The notes under the pieces were generated by a model, which was not told where the DNA came from, made no database searches, and worked only from the letters and a program-made list of their open reading frames with translations. Made by a program: the position numbers and the translations under genes. Positions 61,448 through 64,000 of a DNA stretch of 64,000 nt are shown here, one piece after another. Source of the stretch: Megascapheus bottae. Lineage: Eukaryota; Chordata; Mammalia; Rodentia; Geomyidae. The number at the start of each line of letters is the position of its first letter. Position 1 is the stretch's first letter. The stretch is from contig JANJXV010000013.1 of the NCBI GenBank assembly GCA_024803745.1, forward strand, positions 35,255,001 through 35,319,000. The letters are read 5' to 3'.

Positions 61448-61694
61448 GGCTTTTTTTTGTTGCTGTTGTTTATTGGAGATACAAGTCTCACAAACTTTCC
61501 TGCCTCAACTGGCTTTGAACCATGATCCTTAGATCTAAGTCTCCTAAGTAGTTAGGATATAGGTGTGAACTACTGGCACCCAGCTATTTTCAGTATTTTT
61601 AAGGGACCTCCATAATGATTTCTATAATGGCTAAAATAATTTATTTTTCAATTAAAGCAAAGGTTAATATGATTGAGAATAACTATATACTTTC

Positions 61695-62272
61695 TTTTTT
61701 CCATGTATTTTTTGTTGTAATTAATAGAAGGGTTACATTATATTCACCAGACAGAAGGTGCATTACTTTACAAACATTGATACCCTTTCTCATGTCTTGG
61801 TCCCCATTCCCTCCCTTCCACCCCCACCCCTAACTTGTTTTCCCTCCTTCCCTATCCTATTTCAAATAACCAAATAAACATGTACAAAATATATCAGATA
61901 ACAAGGTGAAATACTGTAACAATATGAGATAACAAAAGGAGAGCAAAAGAAATGAGAGATAACATAGTACATTAAGGACTACAATCACTCATTATATGGC
62001 TTTTGTTTCTATATCCTGGAGGTCCTTTCGTTTAGCATCATACTATATGGCCTTATGTATCTAGGTTTTGTTCTATTGTAAATCTCTGCTAGGAGTACCC
62101 AAGGTTTCTACTGATTATGATAAATGAGGAAAACCATTGAGCCTATGTTCCTTTGGGTTTGGCTTACTTCACTTAATATGATTTTTTTTCTAAGTCTTTC
62201 CATTTCCATACAAATGGGGTAATGTCATTCTTTCTGACAGCAGCATAGAATTCCATTGTGTATAAATCAACT
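61695..62272 (-). mobile_element. L1 3' part, minus strand
   Basis: 3' end at left (tttttgttgtaattaataga), then a longer 3'-UTR/ORF2 end; right end tagaattccattgtgtata. Dead fragment. Confidence 0.75.
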
Positions 62273-62334
62273 ATATAATTTCTTACAGAAGAAAATGTTT
62301 TTAGACTGAAGATCTTTCTGGAAATGACTTCATG

Positions 62335-62965
62335 CCTACAAATATTATGTTTATCTGTAATATGATTCTGCTTAGCTATACCATTCTGGGGCCTCTACCC
62401 AAAGGAACAGATTGACATACAACAGAGATACCTGCACACTCGTGTTCATGACAGTACTATTCGTAACAGCCAAGCAACGAAATCACCTACATACCCAACA
62501 ATCAGTAAATGGGGGAAAAAAGAATGTGATACATATACTCAATGTAGTGCTTTTCAGCTGTAAAAAAAAAAGGAATGAAATTAAATCACTTGCAAGTTAA
62601 TGAATGGTATTAGAATGGTATCATCTTGAGCAAGGTAAGCTAGAAAGATACATTTTTTAACTCCTATGAGAGATCTAGACTTGAAACAATAATAAACCAT
62701 CAAAATAACATAGTGTGGTTTTAAATAGAGGACTGTGGGTAGGGGGGACAGTGAAATGGAAGAGGAAAAAAGAGATGGCAGGTGAACATGACCAAAAATA
62801 CATTTTATATATATGCATGAAAATGACATAAAGAAACCCATTAGAAAGGTGAGAAACAGGAGGCTAAGAAAGACTAATAAAGGGGGTAAATTGGATCAAA
62901 GTACATAATAAGCACTAAGTAAATATCACAAAGAAACCCCTTTGTATATTAATTCACACAAATAA
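62335..62965 (+). mobile_element. L1 3' part, plus strand
   Basis: ORF2 C-terminal segment from ctctacccaaaggaacagat (broken frame), then L1 3' UTR with agagatggcaggtgaacatg. Head to head with the previous piece. Confidence 0.72.
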
Positions 62966-63082
62966 AAATGTGAAAATTTGCTCACTTCAGTAACATATAT
63001 ACTAAAATTAAAATAATACAAAGAAATTATGTATGGCACTTACACAAGTATGACATGCAAATTTGTGCAGTGTTCCATATTT

Positions 63083-63303
63083 TTTTTTTGTCAGTCGTGG
63101 GACTTGAATCTGGGCCTGGTCATTGTCTCTGAGCTCTTCAGCTCAAGGCTACCACTCTACCCTTGAGCCACAGTGCCACTTCTGGTCTTCTTGTGATTAA
63201 TTGGTGATAAGTCTCAAGGACTTTAGTGCCTGAGCTGGCTTTGTACCATGATCCTCAGATCTCAGCTTCTTGAGTAGAGAGGATTACAGGCGTGAGCACA
63301 TGG
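63083..63303 (-). mobile_element. B1-Geo SINE
   Basis: Flanked by cagtgttccatatt and cagtattccatatt. Confidence 0.87.
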
Positions 63304-63441
63304 CAGTATTCCATATTGTTTAATGTGAAAAAATAAAGAGATCTTTCTTTTACATCTTCTGTAAGAAAAAGTGATACATAAAACACGTAAATGAAAGTTA
63401 AATGATGCCCAGTATCAAAAAAGAAAAGACAAAGTGACTTA

Positions 63442-63673
63442 AGCCCCACCAGTTGCTCATGCCTGTAATCCTCCCTATTCAGGAGGATGAAATCTGAGAA
63501 TCATGGTTCAAAGCCAGCCCTGGCACTAAAAGTCCTTGAGACATCACCAATTAATCACCAGAAAACCGGAAGTGGTATTGTGGCTCAAGTGGTAGAGCGC
63601 TAGCCTTGAGCTGAAGAGCTCAAGGACAGTGCCTAGGCCCAGAGTTCAAGACCCATGACAAACAAAAAAAAAA
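63442..63673 (+). mobile_element. B1-Geo SINE
   Basis: Flanked by aaagtgacttaa. Confidence 0.88.
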
Positions 63674-63692
63674 GTGACTTAAAGATGATCTG

Positions 63693-63891
63693 AAGGCCCA
63701 GAGCGTAGCCTAGTGGTAGTGGGCTCGCCTAGCATGCAAGAACCCCTGAGTTCGATTTTCCTGAACCACATACACAAAAAAAGCCAGAAGTGGCACTGTG
63801 GCTCAAGTGGCAGAGTGCTAGCCTTAAGCAAAAAGTGTCCAAGGCAAGTGCCCAGACCCTGACTTCAAGCTCCAGGACTAGCCAAAAAAAA
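63693..63891 (+). repeat. IDL-Geo SINE
   Basis: gcaaaaagtgtccaagg variant of the right unit. Confidence 0.86.
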
Positions 63892-63913
63892 AGACCTGAT
63901 AAAATTTTACCCA

Positions 63914-64000
63914 ATTGCTTGGCTCAAGGGTAGGGCTATAGCCTTGAGCTGACAAGTTCAGGGACAATGCCCAGGCACTGGCCTAGGAATGTAGCCTTGA
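63914..64000 (+). repeat. Right-unit (Geo) fragment, cut by window edge
   Basis: ttggctcaagggtagggcta to the end; continues outside. Confidence 0.68.

Larger units (their letters stand above)
61045..61590 (-). repeat. B1-Geo SINE interrupted twice
   Basis: Pieces 61045-61130, 61343-61357 and 61448-61590 together make one minus-strand element. Confidence 0.72.

Noticed and set aside
57600..64000. Search for the next upstream CCDC73 exon
   Set aside because: No stretch with splice sites and the expected coiled-coil coding sequence was found; the missing exons probably lie beyond the window.

Overview
This is nuclear DNA from a rodent: intron-rich genes, a CpG-rich promoter, truncated LINE-1 fragments and very many short SINEs. 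The commonest SINE is a dimer with an ID-like (tRNA-Ala-derived) left half joined to a second unit. From memory this matches the IDL-Geo family of geomyoid rodents (pocket mice, kangaroo rats, pocket gophers), so I infer a geomyoid. The gene order EIF3M then CCDC73, tail to tail, matches the human 11p13 neighbourhood.

Layout. 1-720 is the CpG-rich EIF3M promoter and first exon. 447-17362 (+) holds a complete, intact EIF3M gene: 11 coding exons, all splice sites GT/AG, all phases consistent, 374 codons plus stop. 17363-17812 is the short gap between the two stop codons, where the two 3' UTRs face each other and may overlap. 17813-57348 (-) holds the last 11 coding exons of CCDC73 (917 codons plus stop), including a single 1,464-nt exon. 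Its first exons, roughly 140-160 residues judged from the human protein, lie beyond the right edge. 57349-64000 is CCDC73 intron filled with SINEs and L1 pieces; I found no further exon there.

The two genes have no evident shared pathway. EIF3M is a core, housekeeping subunit of translation initiation factor eIF3. CCDC73 is a poorly characterised coiled-coil protein. Their link is positional: convergent transcription with closely spaced 3' ends.

The rest is repeat structure. Two SINE types dominate: IDL-Geo, and a B1 (7SL)-like left half carrying the same kind of right half. Many copies have visible target-site duplications, and several are nested. Other items are truncated L1 pieces, microsatellites, a 0.7-kb polyadenylated retrocopy of unknown origin, and a 2.4-kb repeat-free block in EIF3M intron 8 that looks like a conserved regulatory element. 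No new protein system, CRISPR array or functional RNA gene is visible.
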